A DNA stretch of 64,000 nucleotides, taken from assembly GCA_951217055.1 (NCBI GenBank), contig OX578286.1, forward strand, positions 32,403,307-32,467,306. Direction: 5' to 3'. This document shows, piece after piece, positions 22,133 through 33,159 of this stretch; positions within the stretch are counted from its first letter, which is position 1, and each line of letters begins with the position of its first letter. Both the position numbers and the translations under genes were made by a program. This DNA comes from Gerris lacustris (lineage: Eukaryota; Arthropoda; Insecta; Hemiptera; Gerridae). The notes beneath the pieces were generated by a model. It did no database searches. It saw only the letters and a list, made by a program, of their open reading frames with translations, and had not been told where the DNA came from.

Positions 22133-22700
22133 ATAGACTGCCAATTAGTGTGGCACATAGCTTCCTCGCATCCTATCATGTACTTTATTGTTATATTAAC
22201 ATTAAAATTATTGTTATATTACTTATTGTTTATTGTGTAAAAACTATTAATAGTTTTAGCGATCTTTAACACTTCATAGCGGTGTCGCTGTTGGTTTTAC
22301 TAAAAAATTGTATTTGAAAAGAATGTTTGTCTCATTGAATAGATGATGTTAGATTTTTTCCCGACCTAAAATTCCAATTTTAAATTTGACGTTCACGTTT
22401 GCGCGAGCGTTGCTCGTGAACGCTTGAACGGATAACGTTGTCCAACGAACTCGTCCTGGGCATTGGTAAAATGAACATGTCTACCAAAGTTCATCAAAAT
22501 CAGTCGACATTTACTCAAGTTATCGTCGCACGTCTCATAATTCGCGGACACACTGACCGACAGACAGACACGAGACCAAAAATGTTCCCTGATGTCTGAA
22601 ACGGATTTCTGTCTTGGAATTTTTAAAATCGGAGACATAAAAGTTTTTCCTTCTCAAAAGTGAACACAATGATTCCGTTACCTTCGGTAAGCTCGGAAGC
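22133..22700 (-). mobile_element. F1b element, complete
   Basis: Plus-strand order: ATAGACTGCCAATTAGTGTG (same outer end as F1a), AGCGATCTTTAACACTTCAT, GTTTGTCTCATTGAATAGAT, CGCGAGCGTTGCTCGTGAAC (self-complementary core), CCAACGAACTCGTCCTGG, ATGTCTACCAAAGTTCATC, a GACCGACAGACAGACACG tract, GAAACGGATTTCTGTCTTGG, and the terminal hairpin GTTACCTTCGGTAAGCTCGG. The ends are shared with F1a but the middle is different. Frames here are repeat shadows. Confidence 0.85.
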
Positions 22701-23116
22701 AATAATTAAATAAAATTATAATGGTTAATCGACAGTGTTACCGGAGAAAAGTAGATTATAATATTGATAGATACTATTATAAACCGTGAGTTTATATTAC
22801 AGTGAAAATAATTATTATAGACCTACAAATCCTTCTATAATATTTTCGTATAATAAGTGTCCTCTGCAAAGTGAGTTATTTAAAACAAAAAAGTGTTCTT
22901 TTTCTTATAGAAGAAATAAAATAAAGAACATTTAAATATTTTCCAGTCTAAATGATAAAATAAAAGACAAACGCTAACGTCATTTTGGCAAACATTCCCT
23001 AGCTTAAAACCCCCCAAGGGTAGAGGAAGTACCGGAATACAAAATTTTGCCAATTTTACCCTTGAACGCCCTTATAAAAAAAAATACTGGAAGGAAAAGG
23101 TTTTCAGATGTAATTA

Positions 23117-23120
<4 letters not shown>
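22701..23120. other. Unassigned AT-rich spacer
   Basis: No gene or family recognised between F1b and the next (TA)n tract. Confidence 0.4.

Positions 23121-23204
<84 letters not shown>
23121..23204. repeat. (TA)n microsatellite
   Basis: About 42 TA units from the end of TTAACCTTATATA to TATATGCAGG. A CAGGGTGTCCCATT motif follows immediately. Confidence 0.98.
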
Positions 23205-23206
<2 letters not shown>

Positions 23207-23208
<2 letters not shown>

Positions 23209-23480
23209 GGGTGTCCCATTTCAAGTGGATCAAAGGGATATAACTTTTAAACTCTGGGAATGATTCAGAAAAAAGTTACTGGTATAAGTTGTAGTACTTT
23301 AGGCTTAGTTTAATGAAACAAAAATTGATTCCGCCCTTCGAAGGGTCAATATGGCCCTATGAAGAATGTGGTTACTTCTTGACCCTAAATTTTATTTTAT
23401 TTTTCTGTATATTTCACTAAAAAACCACGAAAAAGAAATGTTTAATACATTTTAAGCAAAAATAGACTTCAAAGTTGACT
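23207..23480 (+). mobile_element. Possible element end, CAGGGTGTCCCATTT
   Basis: CAGGGTGTCCCATTTCAAG directly after (TA)n resembles the termini of many animal Tc1/mariner-like and related MITEs. The matching inverted end (AAATGGGACACCCTG) was not found downstream, so the element is one-ended here and the right limit given is arbitrary. Confidence 0.4.
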
Positions 23481-24065
23481 ACTTTAGTATGCGATATTTA
23501 AGAAAAAAATTTTTTTTGGAAGCTTTGTTTCCAAAAAAATAGATTAATATAATCTATTAAGCAGATTATGAGTTAAGAAATAAAATATAAAAACGTTTTG
23601 TTTTAAAAAAAAAAAAAAACATTGCAAGTTTTTATATTAATTACATTTTTCCATAAAAACTAAATAATTAAAAAAATATATTTGTTTGTAGATTTTCGGA
23701 TGTTTTTAATTAACTTGCATTGCTATTCAGAAATACTTCATTAGTTAAAGTTTCAGCTTTTTATGCAGCCGGAAAGTGAGTTTAAAATTAATTTCAGAAT
23801 GTGTAACTCACAAAGAAGTGATGGTAAATGAAAGCGTTTAATATTTATTGGAGCTATAGTACATGGAACTATATTACATAGAACTACGCTGCTCCATAGA
23901 GAGAAGCGGGTAATTGAATATATACGTACATAATTGCTATTCTGCATGGGATGGCTCCCCACTTCCCTGTATTTAAATAACGCAGGTTAAAGGTCTACCA
24001 GTACAAAACCTGAGATAGGAAATATTTTTTGGGCTGAAGGTCAGAAGAAATGTCCGTCACACACA
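23481..24065. other. Unassigned AT-rich spacer
   Basis: No gene seen. Contains an A run near 23606-23620. GGATGGCTCCCCACTTCCCT (about 23949) is not assigned. Confidence 0.4.
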
Positions 24066-24215
24066 AAACGACATGAAAAATGTGACGCACTTAAATATAG
24101 TATAAAGGAAGCTAGGGTATATCAGGAGGTAGATTGGTTTTTACTTTAGTATTCTATTTTGCCGCCAGGGAACACAAATCTATGATTCAATGTTTTTTTC
24201 CATGAAGTGCGGAGA
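24066..24215 (+). repeat. Interspersed repeat R, copy 1
   Basis: CATGAAAAATGTGACGCACT, AAATATAGTATAAAGGAAG, TTTTTACTTTAGTATTCTA and GCCGCCAGGGAACACAAA end with CAATGTTTTTTTCCATGAAG. The same order occurs twice in tandem at 57310-57590, near the exon. Type of element unknown. Confidence 0.7.
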
Positions 24216-24223
24216 AATGTTTA

Positions 24224-24485
24224 GGCACTTCTTTAGATTGTTACTCCCCTTAAAAATAAACAGAGGGGAGTAACAATCTAATGAAGGCGTCCGGAATGTT
24301 CTTCTTTAGACTGTTACTCCCCTTATAAAAACAGAAGTGTGATATTCCTTTGTCCAAAATTACATTGGACTAAACATTCCTTTGTCTTACTTAGTATTTA
24401 GTCAATGTCATTTATATTCTAAAACATTACTTTTTCTACCATAATTGAGGAAAAGTAAAAACATAGGAGAGTCTAAAGAAGTACC
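24224..24485 (+). mobile_element. F3 MITE, copy 2
   Basis: Starts GGCACTTCTTTAGATTGTTA, contains the internal inverted GAGGGGAGTAACAATCTAAT and the GTGATATTCCTTTGTCC block, and ends GAGAGTCTAAAGAAGTAC. The right end has lost part of the TIR. The flanks do not give a clear TSD in this copy. Confidence 0.8.
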
Positions 24486-24545
24486 AAATCATTCTTATGA
24501 ACTACCATTGTTTAGATGAGGAAGGTTACATGATTCAGTGTGATT

Positions 24546-24960
24546 TTGTGTTTACTTTCTCATATAAAAGAAAGTATTGTGATAGCGCGATAAATTAGAT
24601 TTTGAGATTTCGATGGATTTACACGTTTTGAGGTCCCCTGAGTCCAAAAAAGTGGTTCTGTGCAGACGCCTGGAGCCTAAACTACTGGGCTGATTTTGAC
24701 GAAATTTGGCATACCTACATGTTCAGAAGAATCATACTCTGAGGCGAAATGGAGAAATGAAATTTAGCTCCTAATTCGGGGGCGCTACCCTCCACGAACT
24801 CTGAAGAAAAGTGACAAAAGAGTTATTACTCGAAAACGGATTCGACGATTTTGATTAAAAAATTCTAAAATGCAGTTCATTTATGTACGATTCTATCGAT
24901 ATAAGCCGATATTGATAAGAATAAATCTGATTTTGTTGAAAATAGAAAAAAATGTAAACA
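24546..24960 (+). mobile_element. F2 element, 5' part (interrupted)
   Basis: TTTACTTTCTCATATAAAAG through TACACGTTTTGAGGTCCCCT, CTAAACTACTGGGCTGAT, TTTTGACGAAATTTGGCAT and GGGGGCGCTACCC. It loses similarity after ATATAAGCCGAT. The first 27 bp after the next F1a (25571-25597) match the F2 3' end, so F1a appears to have gone into F2, with loss of the B-box region. Confidence 0.75.
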
Positions 24961-24987
24961 ACCACCTATTGAACGCTTTTTATATTT

Positions 24988-25570
24988 TGTCTTCCGAGCT
25001 TACCGAAGGTAACGGAAGCTATGTGTTCAGTCTGAAGAACGCAATATTTTTTGGTCTCCGATTTCAAAAATTCCAAGACAGAAATCCGTTTCAGACATCA
25101 GGGAACATTTTTGGTTCCGTGTCTGTCTGTCGGTCCGTCGGTCTGTCGTTCAATTTTTGCGAACCAACATATCTTGTAAATTACACGTCCGCATTTAATG
25201 AAATTTGTATGGTAGGCCATGATTAGCTCATTGTTGGTCCCATATAAGTTTCAACCTTCTGCGATCATTTGTTTCTCTTCAAAATGCGCACAAACATTAA
25301 TCTATTTACACCTATAGCTTCAAAAGTACTTATCTGATTTGTATAAAACTTTTATAGTTTATCGAAAGTAGCCCGCAGATAGCCCCAGATTAATTTGAAC
25401 CGTCTGCGCTCTTTAACTTTTGCTAAATTGATACTTTAATCCAAACAATTTTGACAGATTAAATAAAACGGGGGAAACAATTAATCAAATTAGACAATAA
25501 TGGCTTTCAAATGTTTAAAATAAATAAAGTACATGATAGGATGCAAGGAAGCCAATTGGCAGTCTATTTT
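24988..25570 (+). mobile_element. F1a element inside F2
   Basis: Starts at the hairpin (TTCCGAGCTTACCGAAGG, GTAACGGAAGC), has TGTCTGTCTGTCGGTCCGTC, GCGAACCAACATATC, two AAATTTGTATGG/AAACTTTTATAG-type units, AACCGTCTGCGCTCTTTAAC, and ends CAATTGGCAGTCTAT. The right TIR has a small internal deletion. The outer left TIR is absent. Confidence 0.8.
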
Positions 25571-25597
25571 ATGAGATGTCTCTGACCGATTTTTACT
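25571..25597 (+). mobile_element. F2 3' end remnant
   Basis: GAGATGTCTCTGACCGATTT is the F2 terminus. It is followed by ACTTCCATGAAAATGGAAGT, a different palindromic start (about 25599-25618), reminiscent in layout of the F2 start. Confidence 0.6.
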
Positions 25598-26072
25598 TCC
25601 ATGAAAATGGAAGTATAGTGATACCCTCCAAAACGTGATTCCCTGCGTAGGGTGAAGTTTGTTGCTAGTTTAATAAATAATTTATACTGCGGATATATAA
25701 AGTATGAATTGAACAAAATACTGCAATGTCAAATAGGAAACTTGTTTTATTAAAACTTTACCGTAGGGATAAAGTATTGAAGTTCATTTAAAAGGGGAGA
25801 CTTTGATATCCTTTTATATAGCTCAAAGTTGAAAATGTTTTGACCTTTTTAAAAACATGCATTACCTTTGTTAAATGTCAGGTTAAATAGAGTCGCTGAG
25901 ATTATCTACGTTGTGTCCATATTAACTTCACATTATCATCTCTAAAATATCAAACTTCTTTTGTGTAATTTTATAAGCACGTGCTTTATCTAATGCGCAA
26001 CTTTTTATATTTTATGAATGGAAAGGCATTAGTGATAATCTGACCTTTTTTTTGTTTGTTGTCTGAATTCAC
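25598..26072. other. Unassigned spacer starting with ACTTCCATnnnnATGGAAGT
   Basis: The first 40 bp (TTTTTACTTCCATGAAAATGG and GAAGTATAGTGATAC) parallel the F2 start in form but not in sequence, and may be a related family. The rest is AT-rich without recognised content. Confidence 0.35.
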
Positions 26073-26312
26073 GGCACTTCTTTAGATCGTTAATCCCCTT
26101 ATAAAAAATAAGAGGGGAGTAACAATCGAAAGAAGGTGTAAGGAATATTCTTCTTCAGAGTGTTACTCCCCCTGTAAAAAAAAAACAGATGTGTAATATT
26201 CCTTTGTCCTAAAGTACACTGGACTAAACATCCCTTTGTCTTAATATAGTTGTTCAGTCAAAGTCATTTATATTCTAAAAATGAACAGGGGGTAACAATC
26301 TAAAGAAGTAAC
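26073..26312 (+). mobile_element. F3 MITE, copy 3, with 8-bp TSD
   Basis: GGCACTTCTTTAGATCGTTA to GTAACAATCTAAAGAAGTAAC. The flanks GAATTCAC (26065-26072) and GAATTTAC (26313-26320) match at 7 of 8. The interior has the standard nested GTTACTCCCC/GGGGAGTAAC pairs. Confidence 0.85.
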
Positions 26313-26464
26313 GAATTTACAACCCTTGTTTTTAAAAGTCGTTTTCTTTTGTTCATTGTTTAATTTTTATTCTCTTCAATAGACAGAATTATTTATTGTT
26401 TTAGATCTATTTTTCGTTTTTCTTTTTGTAGAATTCGTCTAAGATGTTCATTGGAAAGGGACAT

Positions 26465-26950
26465 TATAAATAATTACAAGATAAAATGAACTTTTTATAT
26501 ACTACGTTTTTAAATTTTCTGTCATAAATCATAAATTTGAAACCCCGTCAAAATGAAGATCGTAAATATGGGATATGTCAAAACAAATAAAATAACTTTT
26601 TAAATTTTCTGTCATAAATAATAAATTTGAAACCCGTCAAAATGAAGATTGTAAATATGGGATATGGCAAAACAAACAAAATAACTTGCGGATTTTTTCC
26701 GAACTAACTTTCCATACAGCAAAATTTGCTGTGAACGAATTAAATTCTGCTGAAATATGGCTAAAAGTATTAAAATAATGCATTGTCATCGTGTTCTGAG
26801 CTATCCTAAAAGTTTCAAATGTCTAGCTACTCGGGAAGTTTAGTTAAAAATCTATTGCAAGATTTATACTGGACAAAGAAAGAAACAAACAAACAAACAA
26901 GAAAGCAAGCTAATAAAAACGTAGTAAAATAAGCTTTTAGAATAGAACAA
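26465..26950 (+). repeat. Interspersed repeat, partner inverted at 34195-34820
   Basis: Contains a tandem pair of AAATTTTCTGTCATAAATnA, AAACC(C)CGTCAAAATGAAGA (26505 and 26598), then GAACTAACTTTCCATACAGC, AGCAAAATTTGCTGTGAACG, AATAATGCATTGTCATCGTG and AAACAAACAAACAAGAAAGC. The reverse complement lies 7.5 kb away. No reading frame. Confidence 0.75.
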
Positions 26951-26998
26951 CATCTGATTCCCTTGAATACGCTTCTGATGCTGAGTGCAAAACTTCGG

Positions 26999-27205
26999 AA
27001 CGTATACACTCTTTCAATCATTGGGTACCACTGAAGCTCCTAGAACATCATTTTTCATCACTTCATCGTTCCAATCTCAATTGCAATCATTGGGTACCAC
27101 TGAAGCTCCTAGAACATCATTTTTCATCACTTCATCGTTCCAATCTCAATTGCAATCATTGGGTACCACTGAAGCTCCTAGAACATCATTTTTCATCCCT
27201 TCTTT
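26999..27205. repeat. Minisatellite F, 69-bp unit, 3 copies
   Basis: CATTGGGTACCACTGAAGCT repeats three times with a TCATCGTTCCAATCTCAATT spacer. The unit is a diverged relative of the following 97-bp array: both have ACCACTGnAGCnCCTAGAAC. Confidence 0.95.
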
Positions 27206-27229
27206 AGACTTTAGCAATTCTTATAACCT

Positions 27230-28800
27230 ACACTCAATTCCAATCATTTAGTGCCACTGCTGCACCTAGAACATTATCATTCTTTATCACTTTATCAATT
27301 CAGAGTGTATGCGAAACTCGGAACCTACATTCAATTCCAATAATTTAGTACCACTGCAGCACCTAGAACATTACCATTCTTTATCACTTTATCAATTAAG
27401 AGTGTATGTGAAACTCGGAACCTACATTCAATTCCAATAATTTAGTACCACTGCAGCACCTAGAACATTACCATTCTTTATCACTTTATCAATTAAGAGT
27501 GTATGTGAAACTTCGGAACCTACATTCAATTCCAATAATTTAGTACCACTGCAGCACCTAGAACATTACCATTCTTTATCACTTTATCAATTCAGAGTGT
27601 ATGCGAAACTTCGGAACCTACATTCAATTCCAATCATTTAGTACCACTGCAGCACCTAGAACATTACCATTCTTTATCACTTTATCAATTAAGAGTGTAT
27701 GCGAAACTTCGGAACCTACATTCAATTCCAATCATTTAGTACCACTGCAGCACCTAGAACATTATCATTCTTTATCACTTTATCAATTCAGAGTGTATGC
27801 GAAACTCGGAACCTACATTCAATTCCAATAATTTAGTACCACTGCAGCACCTAGAACATTATCATTCTTTATCACTTTATCAATTCAGAGTGTATGCGAA
27901 ACTCGGAACCTACATTCAATTCCAATAATTTAGTACCACTGCAGCACCTAGAACATTATCATTCTTTATCACTTAATCAATTCAGAGTGTATGCGAAACT
28001 CGGAACCTACATTCAATTCCAATAATTTAGTACCACTGCAGCACCTAGAACATTATCATTCTTTATCACTTTATCAATTCAGAGTGTATGCGAAACTCGG
28101 AACCTACATTCAATTCCAATAATTTAGTACCACTGCAGCACCTAGAACATTATCATTCTTTATCACTTAATCAATTCAGAGTGTATGCGAAACTCGGAAC
28201 CTACATTCAATTCCAATAATTTAGTACCACTGCAGCACCTAGAACATTATCATTCTTTATCACTTAATCAATTCAGAGTGTATGCGAAACTCGAAACCTA
28301 CATTCAATTCCAATAATTTAGTACCACTGCAGCACCTAGAACATTACCATTCTTTATCACTTTATCAATTCAGAGTGTATGCGAAACTCGGAACCTACAT
28401 TCAATTCCAATAATTTAGTACCACTGCAGCACCTAGAACATTATCATTCTTTATCACTTAATCAATTCAGAGTGTATGCGAAACTTTGAAACCTACTCAC
28501 AATTAATCATTTAGTACCACTGCAGCACCTAGAACATTATCATTCTTTATCACTTTATCAATTAAGAGTGTATGCGAAACTTCGGAACCTACATTCAATT
28601 CCAATTATTTAGTACCACTGCAGCACCTAGAACATTACTATTCTTTATCATTTTATCAATTCATAGTTTATGCGAAACTTCGGATCCTCCACTCAATTCC
28701 AATTATTTAGTACTACTGCAGCACCTAGAACATTATTATTCTTTATCACTTTATCAATTCAGAGTGTATGCGAAACTTCGGAACCTACACTCTTTCAATC
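27230..28800. repeat. Minisatellite G, 97-bp unit, about 16 copies
   Basis: TACCACTGCAGCACCTAGAA, TTCTTTATCACTTTATCAAT, CAGAGTGTATGCGAAAC and CCTACATTCAATTCCAAT make the unit. CCACTGCAGC is at 27351, 27448 and 27546. Units vary at a few fixed sites (TATCACTTAATC vs TTTATC, ACTCGG vs ACTTCGG), giving sub-types. Confidence 0.95.
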
Positions 28801-29394
28801 ATAGGGTCACATAATTTTTTTTTACAATTCATCATTCTTGTTAGATTTATTGAAGTGAAACCTTATTTATTACATGATATCTTTTTCTCTGAAGTTATTT
28901 TATTCTTCTCAGACCGTTTTTCTTTTATCTCTTAACTCTTGCAGTTTTTCCTTTGTCCGAAATAGCATCATGTAGTTGTTTTTCTTTTTATAATCGCGTT
29001 TATTTTTTTTTGTCTTTTTATGAAACCCTCGGTGTTGTGATTCGTCAGGACTGCAGGTCACGTATTATCTGGCGGTGTTTTTCCTTCATTCCTGCTTCCA
29101 AGGATGTTAAAACGTCTTGAGCTGTGTCGTATACAGAGGGCGAGGGTGAGGGTATATCTTGAAGAAGCTAGCGTCTCCACTTATTGTCACGTACAGGCAA
29201 TCCCTTTCCAAGACACTAGACTCAGTAAAAAAAGAAATATATCTTCTTACGTCTGATATTATTATAAAGAATGTATGTCAACAAATATTATATATGTCTT
29301 TGAACTTTCAAAAAGGAAGAGAGGGTTTATGGTATATAGTTCTAAAATTTAACGGTAGTTCTTTCTTAAGATGGATACGATAATTGTATAGTGC
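28801..29394. other. Unassigned spacer
   Basis: No gene established. A 74-codon frame at 29159-29383 is the least low-complexity one in this stretch, but there is no recognised domain and no splice context, so it is not called. Confidence 0.4.
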
Positions 29395-31060
29395 TTTTCA
29401 TAAGTCATAAGAAGTTGCTTTAAGATCGAATAGATAATGGTTTGATACTACTTAACAATATAATACAATCATAGGAAGTTGCTTTAAGGAAGAAAGGATT
29501 CATTGAGTTTGATAGTGCTAACAATCTACTAAAATCACAGGGAGTTGCTTTGGGGAAGAAAAGATTCAATGGGTTTGACAGTGCTTAACAATCTACTAAA
29601 TCATAGGGAGTTGCTTTGAGGAAGAAAAGTTTCAATGGGTTTGATAGTGCTTAACAATCTACTAAAATCATATGTAGTTGCTTTGAGGAAGAAAGGATTC
29701 AATGGGTTTAATAGTGCTTAACAATCTACTAAATCATAGGGAGTTGCTTTGAGGAAGAAAGGATTCAATGGGTTTGATAGTGCTTAACAATCTACTAAAA
29801 TCATAGGTAGTTGCTTTGAGGAAGAAAAGATTCAATGGGTTTGATAGTGCTTAACAATCTACTAAAATCATAGGAAGTTGCTTTGAGGAAGAAAAGATTC
29901 AATGGGTTTGATAGTGCTTAACAATCTACTAAAATCATAGGAAGTTGCTTTGGGGAAGAAAGGATTCAATGGGTTTAATAGTGCTTAACAATCTACTAAA
30001 ATCATATGTAGTTGCTTTGGGGAAGAAAAGATTCAATGGGTTTGATAGTGCTTAACAATCTACTAAAATCATATGTAGTTGCTTTGGGGAAGAAAAGATT
30101 CAATGGGTTTGATAGTGCTTAACAATCTACTAAAATCATAGGAAGTTGCTTTATGGATAAAAGGATTCAATGGGTTTGATAGTGCTTAACAATCTACTAA
30201 AATCATAGGAAGTTGCTTTGAGGAAGAAAAGATTCAATGGGTTTGATAGTGCTTAACAATCTACTAAAATCATAGGTAGTTGCTTTGAGGAAGAAAAGAT
30301 TCAATGGGTTTGATAGTGCTTAACAATCTACTAAAATCATATGTAGTTGCTTTGGGGAAGAAAAGATTCAATGGGTTTGATAGTGCTTAACAATCTACTA
30401 AAATCATATGTAGTTGCTTTGGGGAAGAAAAGATTCAATGGGTTTGATAGTGCTTAACAATCTACTAAAATCATAGGAAGTTGCTTTATGGATAAAAGGA
30501 TTCAATGGGTTTGATAGTGCTTAACAATCTACTAAAATCATAGGAAGTTGCTTTAAGGAAGAAAGGATTCATTGAGTTTGATAGTGCTTAACAATCTACT
30601 AAAATCATAGGTAGTTGCTTTGAGGAAGAAAAGATTCAATGGGTTTGATAGTGCTTAACAATCTACTAAAATCATAGGAAGTTGCTTTGGGGAAGAAAGG
30701 ATTCAATGGGTTTAATAGTGCTTAACAATCTACTATAATCATATGTAGTTGCTTTGGGGAAGAAAAGATTCAATGGGTTTAATAGTGCTTAACAATCTAC
30801 TATAATCATATGTAGTTGCTTTGGGGAAGAAAAGATTCAATGGGTTTGATAGTGCTTAACAATCTACTAAAATCATAGGAAGTTGCTTTGAGGAAGAAAA
30901 GATTCAATGGGTTTGATAGTGCTTAACAATCTACTAAAATCATAGGAAGTTGCTTTGAGGAAGAAAGGTTTTAATGGGTTTAAAAGTGCTTAATAATCTA
31001 CTACAATTATATGGAGTTGCTTTGAGGAAGAAAGGATTCAACGGCTTTGATAGTGAAGTG
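29395..31060. repeat. Minisatellite H, about 67-bp unit, about 25 copies
   Basis: GAAGTTGCTTTGAGGAAGAA, AAGATTCAATGGGTTTGATA and GTGCTTAACAATCTACTAAA form the unit. GTGCTTAACA is at 29581, 29647 and 29714. Blocks of sub-types (TTATGGATAAAAGG, ATATGTAGTT) recur in the same order, suggesting multi-unit duplications. Confidence 0.95.
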
Positions 31061-31114
31061 AGTTTGGAGAATATTCGATCTATCGATCAATATGGATACG
31101 ATGAATTTACATTG

Positions 31115-31734
31115 CTTTATCTCCAATAGGGAGGAAAAGTAACTTTTCAGGGCCAGTTTATAGGTAATAATGTTGGTATTTTCATCCCCGTTCTTAAAAA
31201 CGGGGAAATAATGTGAAATCAGAGAAATATTGTAAAAACGGGATTATAATCCACGTTCGCCAACCTAATTATTTTGTAAATAGTAGAGAATGAATGGCAA
31301 ATGTAGTGAATTGATTGAAATCAGGTTGGCAACACTGCTTTAAAACTCCCAGCTGTATTTCGAGTCATTCTACGATGCTTTGTTTAGCTTTCGTTGAACT
31401 TTTTTGTATTACTTTAAAAGTGATTATTAATTGTTTTGAATAATTTATATTGTTTTATTTTTGTATTTAATTCGTTGAATAAAGAAATACAAATGTTTTC
31501 TTTATTGATTAAATCTTATACTGCGCTTTTTCTGGAGATAAAATGTTGTATGTACTTCGAGAATAATGCATTATTATTCCCTTGTTATAATTATCTCCCG
31601 AGGCGCAGTCGAGATTAATCCCTCGGCTTCGCCTCAGGATTTAGTTGCCTTGATTCCTTCGGCTTTACCTCAGGAATCAACTCAGTCACGCGGGAAATAA
31701 TATCTTACATTATTCTCTAGGTGCATAAATAACT
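31115..31734 (-). mobile_element. F5 element, copy 2 (reverse)
   Basis: TTTATCTCCAATAGGGAGG, CCCCGTTCTTAAAAACGGGG (hairpin, 31182-31203), GAAATCAGGTTGGCAACACT, GGAGATAAAATGTTGTATGT, CTCCCGAGGCGCAGTCGAG, CCCTCGGCTTCGCCTCAGG, ending CTAGGTGCATAAATAACTA. Matches 10132-10815 in reverse. Only two or three CGAGG units, one of them inverted relative to the others. Confidence 0.7.
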
Positions 31735-32546
31735 AGTTCACTTAAGGATTAACCAAAACCATAGGGATAGTCTAATGATTCAAAACGCATGCGCAACACT
31801 CTCTCGTGCATGATAAACTGGTGAAGGAGTTGTTTTTTCACATTCATATTTGCCGTTCAATTTTTTAATTTTACGTCAAATTTTAAAATATCTTAACTCT
31901 AAACTCTCTAATTAGTGCTCGAAAACTGTTCTTGTTAATATCATTTCTAGTTTGTTACTAAAATGAATAAGTTTTCCTTTTTAAAGTTTAATTCCGTAAC
32001 AATTGTTTTAGTTTAAGTTAAGTTTCAGGTTCATTTGTGTAACCGTAGCGCCTAATCTAATAAACCTTTAGCCTTCCCTACTTCAGGAACGCCTTCCCTG
32101 AAAAGCTTTCCCTTTTCCCTTCGTTTTCGAAGGTTTATAACATTGTACTTTCCCTCAAGGTCCCCGTCTTTACTCATTCTATCTCCTTTTTCCCTTTTGT
32201 TCGATGGAAATCTTTAAGTGCTTTCCTTATGGGTAGCCTATATAATCCTATTAGAACACCAAACTTCTGGGGGGTCTAAAATGCTGAAGAACAATGGATT
32301 TACATTTTCCCAATATAGGTATTTAAGAGGGATTTTCACAAGTAGAATTTAGCAGTATTTGTATTGATATTAATCTTATTTTAATTAACAGCTTCTTTAA
32401 TTTATTAGTTGGTTTGTAATCAAAATTAATACTAATAAATATTTACATAACAATTAATTCAACATACGTTAAACCCTCTCTTTAACGAATCTTGTTTCCT
32501 CTATTATAATTAAATGATTCGTTTTGTTTATATTTAAGTATCGTCC
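31735..32546. other. Unassigned spacer
   Basis: No gene seen. AAAACGCATGCGCAACACT (31777) is the only CpG-rich word. The rest is AT- and pyrimidine-rich. Confidence 0.4.
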
Positions 32547-32662
32547 AGACTGCCGAACCGAACAGAGGAAACGAGCCGAGCATTGGTCTCTGCGCATGCC
32601 CAGTCTGAGATGCGCAGGCGCACTTTAGACTGGGCATGCGCAGAGGTTTGGCAGTCTGGACA
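32547..32662. repeat. Short foldback element with TGCGCATGC arms
   Basis: Inverted pairs: GTCCAGACTGCC and GGCAGTCTGGAC at the outside, CTCTGCGCATGCCCAGTCT and AGACTGGGCATGCGCAGAG inside, around a GATGCGCAGGCGCAC centre. The arms add to over 30 bp. TGCGCATGC resembles the binding site of the NRF1 family. Probably a small MITE, as no ORF or unit repeat is present. Confidence 0.8.
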
Positions 32663-32765
32663 AGGCTTTAATAGTATTGTCTATGAACAATGTTCATGAG
32701 GACCTTAATGGTTCTACATTCTGATTCTTTTTGTTTATATTGAAAGGGTTTTTATTATTATTATT

Positions 32766-33080
32766 ACTGGTCTTATATTACTTTGCTTTGTAAGTTTCAT
32801 CGCACCTTTCCGTTACCCCGATTTTGAACCACTTCCCGTGATTCAATCTTCCCCAAATTTTGCACATAGATACAACTAAGGTGAACAATACAGAAACCAA
32901 AATAATAATAATAAAAAAAAAAAGCGTCAAATTTATTTGCTTTTCAAGTTTCATCGCACACCTATTACCCCAATTTTGAACCACTTTCCGTCATCCAATC
33001 TTCCCCAAATTTTGCACATAGATACAACTAAGGTGAAGAATGCAGAAAAAAAAAAAAAAAAAATTGAAAATAAGACCAGT
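32766..33080. mobile_element. F7 element, copy 1, with internal duplication
   Basis: Ends ACTGGTCTTAT and, inverted, ATAAGACCAGT. The core GTAAGTTTCATCGCAC, CAATTTTGAACCACTT, CAATCTTCCCCAAATTTTGC and ACATAGATACAACTAAGGTG occurs twice, about 155 bp apart, in this copy and once at 50338-50509. No ORF. Confidence 0.8.
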
Positions 33081-33159
33081 TTTGAAAAGTGGCATTTTTA
33101 TATTAATTATTTTCTCTTAACTGCAGTATACAATACAGGTTGATTCATGTTTAATGTAG

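Noticed and set aside
21836..23250. Poly-Tyr-Ile frames
   Set aside because: Direct translation of (TA)n microsatellites.
26985..28814. Frames through the 69- and 97-bp arrays
   Set aside because: Repeat translation only; frames change with unit length and end at random.
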